In this document: one piece after another, positions 50,278 through 59,762 of the stretch
Position numbering within the stretch: position 1 is the stretch's first letter
Layout: each line of letters opens with the position of its first letter
Position numbers and translations under genes: made by a program
Origin: a bacterium 1XD21-13
GTDB taxonomy: Bacteria; Bacillota; Clostridia; Lachnospirales; Lachnospiraceae
Direction of reading: 5' to 3'
DNA length: 64,000 nucleotides
Assembly: GCA_009917555.1 (NCBI GenBank)
Contig: QZDX01000001.1
Coordinates: 1-64,000 of the forward strand
Notes under the pieces: model-generated
Told to the model about the DNA's origin: nothing
What the model saw: the letters and a program-made list of their open reading frames with translations, nothing else
Databases searched by the model: none

Positions 50278-52656
50278 ATGAACGAGAAAGCATTAAAAAC
50301 ACTGGAATACAATAAAATTATTGAACAATTAGCTGAGCTTGCCTCCAGCCCCGGAGGTCGTGATCGCTGCCTGTCGCTGATGCCTGCCTGCACCCTTTCT
50401 GAGATTTTACAGGCGCAGAAGGAGACAGATGATGCTCTGAAGCGCTTGTTTGCCAAAGGAAGCATCTCCCTTTCCGGCACCTGCGATGTGCGGGCCTCCT
50501 TAAAGCGCCTGGAGATTGGCGGATCCCTGAATACCTGGGAGCTTCTTCAGGTATGCAGCCTGCTGGAGACAGCCGGGCGGGTCAAGCGCTATGGCCGTGG
50601 CGCGGATGCGGAGGAGGAAACGGAGGACAGCCTGTACCCGCTTTTTTCCGCCCTTGAGCCCTGTACGCCTCTGTCCACGGAGCTTCGCCGCTGCATCCTC
50701 TCGGAGGAGGAGATAAGCGACGACGCCAGCCCTGGTCTTCGTCAGGTGCGAAAGGAGATCAAGACAGCCAACGGCCGTATTCACTCCACCCTCTCCGGTC
50801 TGGTGAACGGGGCCTCCCGCAGTTATCTTCAGGATGCGGTGATCACTCAGAGAAACGGCCGCTACTGTGTACCTGTCCGGGCGGAGTACCGAAGCCAGGT
50901 TCCCGGTATGATTCACGATCAGTCCTCTACAGGCTCCACCCTTTTTGTGGAGCCCATGGCTGTGGTAAAGCTTAACAACGATCTCAAGGAGCTCTACTTA
51001 AAGGAGCAGGAGGAGATTCAGCATGTTCTGGAACGCTTAAGCGAGGAAACCGCCCTCTCCTCAGAGGCTCTTTTGCAGGACTATGAGCTTCTGACAGAGC
51101 TGGATTTTATTTTTGCAAAGGCTTCCCTGGCAAAGGCACTGAAGGCCACGAGACCTTATTTTAATACTAAGGGAGAGATCAACATCAAAGAGGGCCGTCA
51201 TCCCCTTCTGGATCCAAAGCGCGTGGTCCCTGTGAATATTCGTCTTGGAAAGGACTACGATCTATTGATTGTAACCGGCCCCAATACGGGCGGAAAAACC
51301 GTGTCCCTGAAAACCGTAGGTCTTCTGACCCTTATGGGGCAGGCCGGGCTTCAAATTCCCGCCGCTCCCCACTCGGAGCTGGCCTTATTCGAAGCCGTGT
51401 ATGCGGATATTGGAGATGAGCAGAGTATTGAGCAGTCCCTAAGCACCTTCTCCTCCCATATGACCAATATTATCCGTATCCTTAAGGAAGCCTCTCTCAA
51501 CTCTCTGGTGCTCTTTGATGAGCTCTGTGCGGGAACAGACCCAACGGAGGGTGCGGCCCTGGCCATCTCCATTTTGTCTCATCTGCACAAAATGGGAATC
51601 CGCACCATGGCTACCACCCATTACAGCGAGCTGAAGGTATTTGCCCTCTCTACTCCCAGGGTGGAGAATGCCTGCTGCGAATTCAATGTGGACACGCTTA
51701 GTCCTACCTATCGCCTCTTAATCGGCATTCCGGGCAAGAGCAACGCCTTTGCCATTTCCTCCAAGCTGGGGCTCCCTGATTTTCTCATTGAAGAGGCTAA
51801 GCAGCACTTAAGCGAGCAAAATGAAAGCTTCGAGGATCTGCTGGCAGATCTGGAGATCAGCCGCCGAACCAGCATCCAGGAGCAGGAGGAGATCCGACTT
51901 CACAAGGAAGAGATTGCCCGTCTGCGGGCCGCCCTGGAGAAGAAGCAGGAACGGCTTGAGGATCAGCGGGAGCGCATCCTGCGTGAGGCCAACGAACAGG
52001 CTCGAAAGGTGCTTCAGGAGGCCAAGGCTTATGCGGATCAGACCATGAAGGAATTCCACAAATTCGGCAAGTCCAACATTTCCGTAAGCGAAATGGAGGC
52101 AGAGCGTGCCCGGCTGCGAGAGCGTATTCAAAAGACGGAAGAAAAGCTGTCCTTAAAAAAGGAGCAAAAGCCCAAAAAGCAGGTCAAGCCCTCCGCCCTT
52201 CATCTGGGGGATTCCGTTCGCGTTTTAAGCTTGAATCTTACGGGCTCTGTCTCCTCCCTGCCGGATGCAAAGGGAAACCTTTTTGTACAAATGGGAATCC
52301 TGCGCTCCCAAGTAAATATCTCAGATTTAGAGCTTATTGATGAGCCGGTGAGCACCGGTAAAAATTTCAGCAAGAGCGGTACGGGCAAGATTAAGATGAG
52401 TAAATCCGCCAGCATCAGTACGGAGATCAATCTCATCGGCATGACCGTAGACGAAGCCCTGGCACAGCTGGACAAGTATCTGGACGACGCGTCCCTGGCA
52501 CATCTTCCCTCTGTGCGCATCGTCCACGGCAAAGGAACCGGCGCCCTTAGAAAAGCAGTCCACAATCATCTAAAGCGCTGCAAATACGTAAAGTCCTTCC
52601 GCCTGGGAGAGTTCGGAGAGGGAGATGCCGGCGTTACCATCGCAGAATTTAAATAA
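50278..52656 (+). CDS. mutS2: Endonuclease MutS2
   Basis: This 792-residue protein has the MutS ATPase core without the mismatch-recognition domain. It contains HPLLDPKRVVPVNIRLG, Walker A GPNTGGKTVSLKTVGL near 332 and LVLFDELCAGTDPTEGAAL. A long coiled coil follows (about 515-640), then a C-terminal Smr nuclease domain (INLIGMTVDEALAQLDKYLD, then VRIVHGKGTGALRKAV). It acts in ribosome rescue or suppression of recombination. Length is normal. The next gene starts 14 bp downstream. Confidence 0.95.
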   Translation: MNEKALKTLEYNKIIEQLAELASSPGGRDRCLSLMPACTLSEILQAQKETDDALKRLFAKGSISLSGTCDVRASLKRLEIGGSLNTWELLQVCSLLETAGRVKRYGRGADAEEETEDSLYPLFSALEPCTPLSTELRRCILSEEEISDDASPGLRQVRKEIKTANGRIHSTLSGLVNGASRSYLQDAVITQRNGRYCVPVRAEYRSQVPGMIHDQSSTGSTLFVEPMAVVKLNNDLKELYLKEQEEIQHVLERLSEETALSSEALLQDYELLTELDFIFAKASLAKALKATRPYFNTKGEINIKEGRHPLLDPKRVVPVNIRLGKDYDLLIVTGPNTGGKTVSLKTVGLLTLMGQAGLQIPAAPHSELALFEAVYADIGDEQSIEQSLSTFSSHMTNIIRILKEASLNSLVLFDELCAGTDPTEGAALAISILSHLHKMGIRTMATTHYSELKVFALSTPRVENACCEFNVDTLSPTYRLLIGIPGKSNAFAISSKLGLPDFLIEEAKQHLSEQNESFEDLLADLEISRRTSIQEQEEIRLHKEEIARLRAALEKKQERLEDQRERILREANEQARKVLQEAKAYADQTMKEFHKFGKSNISVSEMEAERARLRERIQKTEEKLSLKKEQKPKKQVKPSALHLGDSVRVLSLNLTGSVSSLPDAKGNLFVQMGILRSQVNISDLELIDEPVSTGKNFSKSGTGKIKMSKSASISTEINLIGMTVDEALAQLDKYLDDASLAHLPSVRIVHGKGTGALRKAVHNHLKRCKYVKSFRLGEFGEGDAGVTIAEFK

Positions 52657-52670
52657 GGAGACAGATAGTT

Positions 52671-53372
52671 ATGGTAGCAAAACAGAAAATTCTCATTGTT
52701 GATGACGATACAAATATTGCGGAGCTTATCTCCCTTTATCTTACAAAGGAATGCTTCGAGACTATGATGGTGCATGACGGGGAGGAGGCCCTGGCTGTCT
52801 TTGACTCCTTCCAGCCCAACCTGATTCTTCTGGATCTGATGCTTCCGGGCATTGACGGCTACCAGGTTTGCCGGGAGATCCGCGCCAAGTCTGCCACTCC
52901 CATCATTATGCTTTCCGCCAAGGGAGAGGTCTTTGACAAGGTTCTGGGGCTGGAGCTGGGGGCCGACGACTATATCATCAAGCCCTTCGATTCCAAGGAG
53001 CTTGTGGCGCGTGTGAAGGCGGTACTACGCCGTTACCAGCCGGCAAAGTCGGAGCCTCAGAAGTCCTCCGCCAAGGTGGTGGAATACCCGGATCTGGTGA
53101 TCAATCAGACCAATTATTCCGTTCTCTATCAGGGACGGTCCGTAGATATGCCCCCCAAGGAGCTGGAGCTCCTCTATTTCCTTGCCTCCTCCCCCAACCA
53201 GGTCTTTACCAGGGAGCAGCTTCTGGATCACATCTGGGGCTATGAATATATTGGAGATACCCGCACCGTAGACGTACACATCAAGCGTCTCCGGGAAAAG
53301 ATTAAGGATCACCCTACCTGGAGCTTATCCACAGTATGGGGGATTGGCTACAAATTCGAAGTAAGAGGCTGA
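52671..53372 (+). CDS. OmpR-family response regulator
   Basis: This 233-residue regulator has a receiver with acidic DDD (about 11-13), phospho-acceptor in LILLDLMLPGIDG and Lys in DDYIIKPFD. A winged helix of the OmpR/PhoB type lies at about 135-230 (LFYLASSPNQVFTREQLLDH-like region, then RTVDVHIKRLREKI). It lies 7 bp before its kinase gene and 14 bp after mutS2. Its targets are unknown. Confidence 0.94.
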   Translation: MVAKQKILIVDDDTNIAELISLYLTKECFETMMVHDGEEALAVFDSFQPNLILLDLMLPGIDGYQVCREIRAKSATPIIMLSAKGEVFDKVLGLELGADDYIIKPFDSKELVARVKAVLRRYQPAKSEPQKSSAKVVEYPDLVINQTNYSVLYQGRSVDMPPKELELLYFLASSPNQVFTREQLLDHIWGYEYIGDTRTVDVHIKRLREKIKDHPTWSLSTVWGIGYKFEVRG

Positions 53373-53379
53373 CAGATTT

Positions 53380-54813
53380 ATGAAACACTCCCTTTACCTG
53401 AAGTTTATACTGACCTATGTGGTTTTTGGCTTTTTATGCTTCTTTATCATTGCCACCTTCAGCTCCCAGATGACCCTGAATCATCTCACCTCGGAAAAAG
53501 CGGAGAGTCTTTATAAAGAAGCCAACTACATTTCTACCAACTTTGTGCGAAGCTATTATTCCAGAAGCTCCGACACAGATTCCCTGCGGGCCATTCATGG
53601 GCAGTTCCAGGCTTTGGACACCTATCTTGGCGCCTCTATCTGGCTTTTGAATTCGGACGGAAGTATCTTGGTGGATTCTGAAACCGGCTTTACGGAGGAC
53701 GCCGCCTTTCCCATGAGCGATTTTGATCCCACCGATATGGGAAACCGCTATTACACCATCGGCAATTTTTACAATACCTTTGAGGAAGAAATGCTGTCCG
53801 TGGCTGCTCCCATTACGTATAATTTCAGGACCAGAGGCTATGTGTTGATTCACACCCCCCTATCCTCCATTGAGCATCAGCGGGATCAGCTTTTAAATAT
53901 TACCTACCTCACCGTTTTGCTGGTATTTCTTCTCTCTCTTTTGGTGCTGGCCGTGTTTACCTTTACCGTGTACCGGCCCTTGATGAAGATCACCGAGGCC
54001 GCCCGGCAGTATGCACAGGGTAACTTCAAATACACCCTGGAGATCTATGAGGAGGATGAGATTGGCCAGCTCTCGGACACGCTGAACTTTATGGCCCATG
54101 AGCTGCAGGAAACCGACGAGTACCAGAAAAAATTCGTGGCGAATATTTCCCATGATTTCCGCTCTCCCCTGACCTCTATCAAGGGCTACCTGGAGGCAAT
54201 TTTAGACGGTACCATACCGCCGGAAATGCAGGAAAAATACTTGAACACGGTCCTTATGGAGACGGAGCGGCTAAACAAGCTCACCAGCGGCCTTTTGGCC
54301 TTAAATTCCTTTGACACCAAGCGGAATCGGCTGGATATCACAGATTTTGACATCAACGCAGTGATCAAAAATACCATCGCCTCCTTTGAGGGCCAGTGCC
54401 GTGAGCGCCGCATTACCCTGGAGCTTCTCTTTGATGCCAAACAGCAGTACGTCTCTGCTGATATGGGTAAAATTCAGCAGGTTATGTATAATCTGATTGA
54501 TAATGCCATTAAATTCAGCCCAAACGATTCGGTGATTACCATTGAAACCACCCTGCGCCACGAAAAGGTCTTTATCTCCGTAAAGGATGAAGGCATCGGT
54601 ATTCCCAGGGACAGCATGAAAAAAATCTGGGAGCGGTTTTACAAGACAGATGCCTCCCGGGGCAAGGATAAGCGGGGAACCGGCCTGGGGCTGTCCATTG
54701 TGAAGGAAATCATTACCTCGCATGGGGAGCACATCAATGCCATTTCTACGGAAGGGGTGGGGACGGAATTTATCTTCACTCTGCCCCGTGTGCCGGAATC
54801 TGAGGAGACATAA
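53380..54813 (+). CDS. Sensor histidine kinase
   Basis: This 477-residue membrane kinase has two helices (about 9-30 and 174-197) around an extracellular sensor. Then come a HAMP domain (YRPLMKITEAARQYAQGNFK), a HisKA box FVANISHDFRSPLTSIKGYL with the phosphorylated His, and HATPase motifs NLIDNAIKFSPND, DEGIGIP and GTGLGLSIVKEI. It pairs with the regulator directly upstream. The ligand is unknown. Confidence 0.94.
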   Translation: MKHSLYLKFILTYVVFGFLCFFIIATFSSQMTLNHLTSEKAESLYKEANYISTNFVRSYYSRSSDTDSLRAIHGQFQALDTYLGASIWLLNSDGSILVDSETGFTEDAAFPMSDFDPTDMGNRYYTIGNFYNTFEEEMLSVAAPITYNFRTRGYVLIHTPLSSIEHQRDQLLNITYLTVLLVFLLSLLVLAVFTFTVYRPLMKITEAARQYAQGNFKYTLEIYEEDEIGQLSDTLNFMAHELQETDEYQKKFVANISHDFRSPLTSIKGYLEAILDGTIPPEMQEKYLNTVLMETERLNKLTSGLLALNSFDTKRNRLDITDFDINAVIKNTIASFEGQCRERRITLELLFDAKQQYVSADMGKIQQVMYNLIDNAIKFSPNDSVITIETTLRHEKVFISVKDEGIGIPRDSMKKIWERFYKTDASRGKDKRGTGLGLSIVKEIITSHGEHINAISTEGVGTEFIFTLPRVPESEET

Positions 54814-54870
54814 ACCCATTATCCATTTATACGAAAAATGTTACCCTTTCAAAGGAGGTTCTACCAGATC

Positions 54871-56625
54871 ATGAAGAAAAAGACGCTCAACCACACCCTT
54901 TGCAGGCGTTCTATTGCCCTGCTTCTCACCCTTTCCTTATCACTTACCTCCCTGACCGCCTGCAAGTCCGGGAAGAAGGCGGAGGCGGAACAGGAACGCT
55001 TTGATTCCTTTACCAATGAGGTGTTTGCTTCCGATATCACGGAGAATATTATGAATCTCCACTGGACCTTAGCATTTCCTGAAAATTTTGGAATTGAGGA
55101 CTACGAAATATCCTTTGGCAGCTTTTCTAAGGAATATGAGGAGGAATCCTATAGGGAGCTTCGGGATATGATGAAGGATCTCAAGGAGTTTGACTACGAT
55201 CTGCTGACGGAGCAGCAAAAGCTGACCTATGATATTTTAAGAACCTATGGGGAGGATAATCTAAAGACAGAAGATTTCCGCCTCTATTACGATTATCTGT
55301 CGCCCACCAATGGGGTGCAGTCTTACCTGCCTACCCTTCTGGCGGAATACAAGTTCTACAAAAAGCAGGATGTGGCGGATTATCTGGACACCCTGCGGCT
55401 GTTTCCCGACTATTTCAAGGATCTGATTGCCTTTGAGCAGGAGCAGGCGGACAATGGATTTTTTATGCCGGATTTTGAGGCTGACAAGGTCATAGATCAG
55501 TGTCAGCTGTTTATGGAGGACCCGGAAAACCACTATCTCATTGACAGCTTCAATCTGCGTCTTGAGGAAACGGATTTTCTCACGGAGGAGGAAAAGGAAG
55601 GCTATCGGGCAGAAAATAAGGAGCTGCTTCTTGGCTCGGTGATCCCTGCCTACGGTTATCTGGTGGATGAGCTGGCAAAGCTGAAGGGCTCTGCCGAAAA
55701 TGACGCCGGCCTGTGTTATTTTGACAATGGCCGAGAATTTTATGAGCTTCTTGTGCGGGATTCCACCGGATCTGATAAGTCCGTAGAAGAGTTTGAGGAG
55801 CTGATTCTTACGAATCTGCAAAATGATTTGGAGACCATCTGGGAACTGGGCCTGGAGGAAGAGGATTTTGACCTTATGATGGAGTGTCCTGTAGAGCTTG
55901 AGGACCCCTATACGGTTCTGAATCAGCTAAAGGAAGGAATTACTGCGGATTTTCCGGCTTCAAGCGAGCTTCCCTTTAAGGTCAGCTATGTTCCGGCCTC
56001 TATGGAGGAGTACATGAACCCGGCCTACTATATTCTTCCTCCCATTGATTATTTGGAAAATAACGCAATTTATATTAATAACAAGCATTCCAGTGATGAC
56101 ATTGAGCAGTTTGTCACCCTGGCTCACGAGGGCTTTCCGGGGCATCTGTATCAGACCACCTATTTCTATGGCAAGGAGCCCTCTCCCATTCGCAAGCTTT
56201 TTGGCTTCTCCGGGTATACGGAGGGGTGGGGAACCTATGCGGAGATCTATGCTTATCGGCTGGCCGGCCTGGACGAGAAGATGCTAAGATTGAATGAATT
56301 GAACAAAACCTATACCCTTGCTCTTTACTGCCTGACTGATATTGGTATCAATTATGAGGGCTGGACCTTTGAGGATACACAGGAATTCCTTGGCGTTGAT
56401 GAGGAGACCTGCCGGGAGGTCTATGAGATGATGGTGGAAGAGCCTGCGCTCTATCTGGCTTATTATGGGGGGTATCTGGAATTTGTGGAGCTTCGGGATA
56501 AGGCGGAGGAGACACTGGGGGATAAGTTTGATCTGAAGGAATTCCACACCTTCCTGCTGGACATCGGGCCTGCGCAGTTTGAGATTATTGAGGAGCGGAT
56601 GGAGGAGTGGATGAAGGAGCTGTAA
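54871..56625 (+). CDS. DUF885 family lipoprotein (putative metallopeptidase)
   Basis: This 584-residue protein has a lipoprotein signal (LLLTLSLSLTSLTACKSG). The family's metal motif is HEGFPGH near residue 419, followed by a Glu-rich region with GYTEGWGTYAEIYA. Members are predicted metallopeptidases related to M32-like enzymes. The start at 54871 (MKKKTLNH) is preferred because AAGGAGG lies upstream and a proper signal begins there; the distance is rather long. It follows the kinase gene by 57 bp and may be co-transcribed. Confidence 0.85.
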   Translation: MKKKTLNHTLCRRSIALLLTLSLSLTSLTACKSGKKAEAEQERFDSFTNEVFASDITENIMNLHWTLAFPENFGIEDYEISFGSFSKEYEEESYRELRDMMKDLKEFDYDLLTEQQKLTYDILRTYGEDNLKTEDFRLYYDYLSPTNGVQSYLPTLLAEYKFYKKQDVADYLDTLRLFPDYFKDLIAFEQEQADNGFFMPDFEADKVIDQCQLFMEDPENHYLIDSFNLRLEETDFLTEEEKEGYRAENKELLLGSVIPAYGYLVDELAKLKGSAENDAGLCYFDNGREFYELLVRDSTGSDKSVEEFEELILTNLQNDLETIWELGLEEEDFDLMMECPVELEDPYTVLNQLKEGITADFPASSELPFKVSYVPASMEEYMNPAYYILPPIDYLENNAIYINNKHSSDDIEQFVTLAHEGFPGHLYQTTYFYGKEPSPIRKLFGFSGYTEGWGTYAEIYAYRLAGLDEKMLRLNELNKTYTLALYCLTDIGINYEGWTFEDTQEFLGVDEETCREVYEMMVEEPALYLAYYGGYLEFVELRDKAEETLGDKFDLKEFHTFLLDIGPAQFEIIEERMEEWMKEL

Positions 56626-56727
56626 AAAATCTCCTGTCATCTGCCTTTGGGTGATGCAAAGTATTCTCCTATAGTTCCGGATACATGATAATTAACGTAA
56701 ATTGACAGTACAAAAGAGGAAACAGGG

Positions 56728-59700
56728 ATGCTCGATATAATTCTTTTAATAACACGTGAATTAATACGCGGTGCTTCCGAAGAAATCATTCAGGAAAAAC
56801 TATCTTATATTCTAAAAAAAATTCCCGGCTTAGAATATATGGATGAATATATTAAAAATTTATTGGAAGAAAAATCCGGAATAAGACGGGCCCTATCAAA
56901 AAAAAGTATTATATCTCAAGGTATCTCGGAAGCACATGTTGATTATGTAATGGAAGAAATTAGTGTTTTTACTTCAGAGGTTTCAATAACAGGTGAAATG
57001 CGCAGTCAGTGTGAATATGAGACCACAAAGCTTGCGTGTTTCTTATGGACGGAATATCTCAGGGTAAATGCTCATAAAAAAAATATTGAATATGAAGATG
57101 AGATTAAAAAGGGATTATATATTGTTGCAAAAGCATGGAATGAACCACCGGAAGAAGGCAAAGAGCCCTATATAGAATTTTTAAAAAGAATAGATACAAA
57201 AGTTAGAATTACCTTAACAGAAGTACAGGATACAAAAGAATATGCAAAAGACACAAATGATATGGTAAAAGGCATGGTTACCAGCGTTGAAAATACTAAG
57301 GATATGGTAAAGGAAATACATCAATGTTTACTTAACAAAAGCAATGAAGAGATTCAAATTTGCAGTGTTGAAACAGGCAAAATCCATAGCGTGCAGACAA
57401 ATGCCTCCCTGGTTCCGTTATCAGAAGACCTGTCCGGAGAGAATGTATTTAATGAAGTGAATGCCCTGCCAGACGAGTTAAAAATATGTCTTGCAGCTTT
57501 TGGAGATGAATTTCAAAACGATGTAGACAGCCTCAAAAAATTTATAGATGAACAAAACAGTTGTCAGAACGCCATCCGACTGACACTACAATGCTATAAC
57601 AGTAAAACAGAATCAGATATTCAGAAATGTAAATATTGTTATATACTGATTGGGGAACAAATTGACGACGCCATTCAGGAAATATACAACCAGGCTTGCC
57701 AGCAGAATTCCACTACTGTCTGTCCCCCAAAAGATATACATTTTCGCCTGTTCTTTAAAAATATATCCGGTGAAGCAATACTGAATGACAATAGCACCAG
57801 AAAAGAACTGGAAGACAGATATAAAAATGATTTTAGCCAAGCTCCTCTTTATTTTAATCATATTAACAGAATAAAACTGGATATTTTGCAAAATTTAAGA
57901 GAAGAGGCACCAGATGTAGCGTTTTCTACAAGCTCTATTCTACAGTTTAAAAACAATGCGGACTTTAATGAAGCAAACAAAAGACTCACAGCTTTACAGG
58001 AACAATATAAAGAGCTCAGTGAAAATGAAAATTTGTCCCATAACACGGAAGCTCTGGGAAAAGAACTGGATGCCCAAAGAGAATTGGTCAAGAAGATGGA
58101 AAAAGACATATGGGACAATTTAAATCTTCTGACAGATAAATTGCACAATAAAAGTTCTATGGATGCAAGGGAAGCCCAGGCAATTGAAAGCGTTATTGAA
58201 TATGGCGATTATGAAAAGGCCGACCATTTACTGCACGATAAAAAATGGAATCAGCAAGTAGCTGTTTTAGAGCAACATATGGCTGCGCAGAAGGAAAAGA
58301 TGAGGCAGTTTATCTCATCCCAGAGGACATTAATTTCCAATTTAAAAGCGCGAGATACCAATAACATACAGAAAGAGGAAATCATTAATATATATGAGCG
58401 TATTACGGAACTTTCAAAAAAGTGGCAGATAGAATATGTCACATTATATGAATTTGCCGAGTTTTTGTTAAATCAACGCCAATATGAAAAAGGAATCGCT
58501 ATTGGCGAGAATTTAAAATGCTTGTATGGATTGTCTGAATATACCTTGGCTGAAGATAACGTCAAGCTATTAAAGCTATTGGGCGATTTATATTATGGTA
58601 TTAAAAAATATGACAGCGGAAAAAGAAATTATGAAGAGGTATTTCAAATTTTCCAGCTTGGTGCTTGTAAAAACCAAGAACTGCATGCAAAAGCGTATAA
58701 TGATTTGTCCAAGTTGTTTTGGAAAACCAATCAGCTCGCAGAGGCACAAAAAGGATTGGAAAAAAACATTCAAAGCTTAGAAAGCTTAGCACAATTGGAG
58801 CCCCAAATATATGAACCGGTACTGGCTTCTTCCTATAATTATATGGGAATTTTACAAAATCGGAAGAATCGTTTAGATGAGGCAATAAAGCATCATCACC
58901 AAGCTTTAAAAATACGCAAAAGACTGGCAAAAAAAAGTTCATCTTACAATTTTCAACCGGAATTGGAGCTTTCGATTACATATAATAACCTTGCTTTTGT
59001 CTATAAAAAAATGGGAAAGTATGAGGAAGCAGATAAAAATTATAAAAAGTCAATAGAGATACGGGAACGAAATGAAAAAAAGAATCCTTCCGTTTATAGG
59101 CCTGCACTGGCATTGGTATATAGCAATTATTCAGTATTACTGAATGTAAACGGGAAAAGTAAGGCGGCACAGGAATATTGCCAAAAGGCCTATGATATAC
59201 GCAATGAACTTGTACACACGAATCCGTCTTATGAAGTTGAGCTTGCCAATACTTTACATGAATATGGAATCATATTGACTGATTTAGGTTTATATCCGCA
59301 AGCAAAAGCATACCTGGAGAAAGCAATCTGGATACGGGAAAAATGGGAAAGCAAAGATAAAATGACATATGGACTGAATCTGGCAGAGTCTTACTGCTGT
59401 TATGGAAAGCTTCTGATTCAAATGGGAAATTTTCCGGTAAATAAAGAATATTACAGAAAAGCAGAGCAAAATATGAAGCAGGCTTGCGATTTCTGTAACA
59501 AGTATGCCCAAGAAAACAAAGGATATGATATTGATAAAATATCAGAAATATATCAAGCTTTTGCAGAGTTTTTGAGTAAAGAGCTGGGAAAACATTCCGA
59601 AGCAAAAGAGTACTACGAAAGGGCCATAAAAGGATGGCGGCAATTATCCAAACAATGCCAGCAAGTTTTTGATCCCAAGCTGCAAAAAGCGAAAGAATCC

Positions 59701-59739
59701 TTGGAAGAATTGCAGGTATATATTTCAGAGGATTTTTAG
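56728..59739 (+). CDS. Large TPR protein, sensor-like, in a two-gene accessory operon
   Basis: The 1003-residue protein has a helical N-terminal domain (about 1-130). A linker with repeated DTKEY/NTKDMV-type segments follows (about 170-205). A small alpha/beta domain (about 270-385) carries CKYCYILIGEQIDDAIQEIY and HFRLFFKNIS; it resembles DUF4062/TIR-like folds of NACHT- and CHAT-associated proteins. A coiled coil (about 410-470) and at least eight TPR units (about 600-985) follow, for example YNYMGILQNRKNRLDEAIKH and YNNLAFVYKKMGKYEEADKN. No ATPase motif is seen. It is AT-rich compared with neighbours. It starts 102 bp after the DUF885 gene and is followed at 23 bp by a metallopeptidase-like gene. 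A sensor role is inference. Confidence 0.72.
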   Translation: MLDIILLITRELIRGASEEIIQEKLSYILKKIPGLEYMDEYIKNLLEEKSGIRRALSKKSIISQGISEAHVDYVMEEISVFTSEVSITGEMRSQCEYETTKLACFLWTEYLRVNAHKKNIEYEDEIKKGLYIVAKAWNEPPEEGKEPYIEFLKRIDTKVRITLTEVQDTKEYAKDTNDMVKGMVTSVENTKDMVKEIHQCLLNKSNEEIQICSVETGKIHSVQTNASLVPLSEDLSGENVFNEVNALPDELKICLAAFGDEFQNDVDSLKKFIDEQNSCQNAIRLTLQCYNSKTESDIQKCKYCYILIGEQIDDAIQEIYNQACQQNSTTVCPPKDIHFRLFFKNISGEAILNDNSTRKELEDRYKNDFSQAPLYFNHINRIKLDILQNLREEAPDVAFSTSSILQFKNNADFNEANKRLTALQEQYKELSENENLSHNTEALGKELDAQRELVKKMEKDIWDNLNLLTDKLHNKSSMDAREAQAIESVIEYGDYEKADHLLHDKKWNQQVAVLEQHMAAQKEKMRQFISSQRTLISNLKARDTNNIQKEEIINIYERITELSKKWQIEYVTLYEFAEFLLNQRQYEKGIAIGENLKCLYGLSEYTLAEDNVKLLKLLGDLYYGIKKYDSGKRNYEEVFQIFQLGACKNQELHAKAYNDLSKLFWKTNQLAEAQKGLEKNIQSLESLAQLEPQIYEPVLASSYNYMGILQNRKNRLDEAIKHHHQALKIRKRLAKKSSSYNFQPELELSITYNNLAFVYKKMGKYEEADKNYKKSIEIRERNEKKNPSVYRPALALVYSNYSVLLNVNGKSKAAQEYCQKAYDIRNELVHTNPSYEVELANTLHEYGIILTDLGLYPQAKAYLEKAIWIREKWESKDKMTYGLNLAESYCCYGKLLIQMGNFPVNKEYYRKAEQNMKQACDFCNKYAQENKGYDIDKISEIYQAFAEFLSKELGKHSEAKEYYERAIKGWRQLSKQCQQVFDPKLQKAKESLEELQVYISEDF

Positions 59740-59762
59740 TCAAAGCAAAAATGAGGTAAATT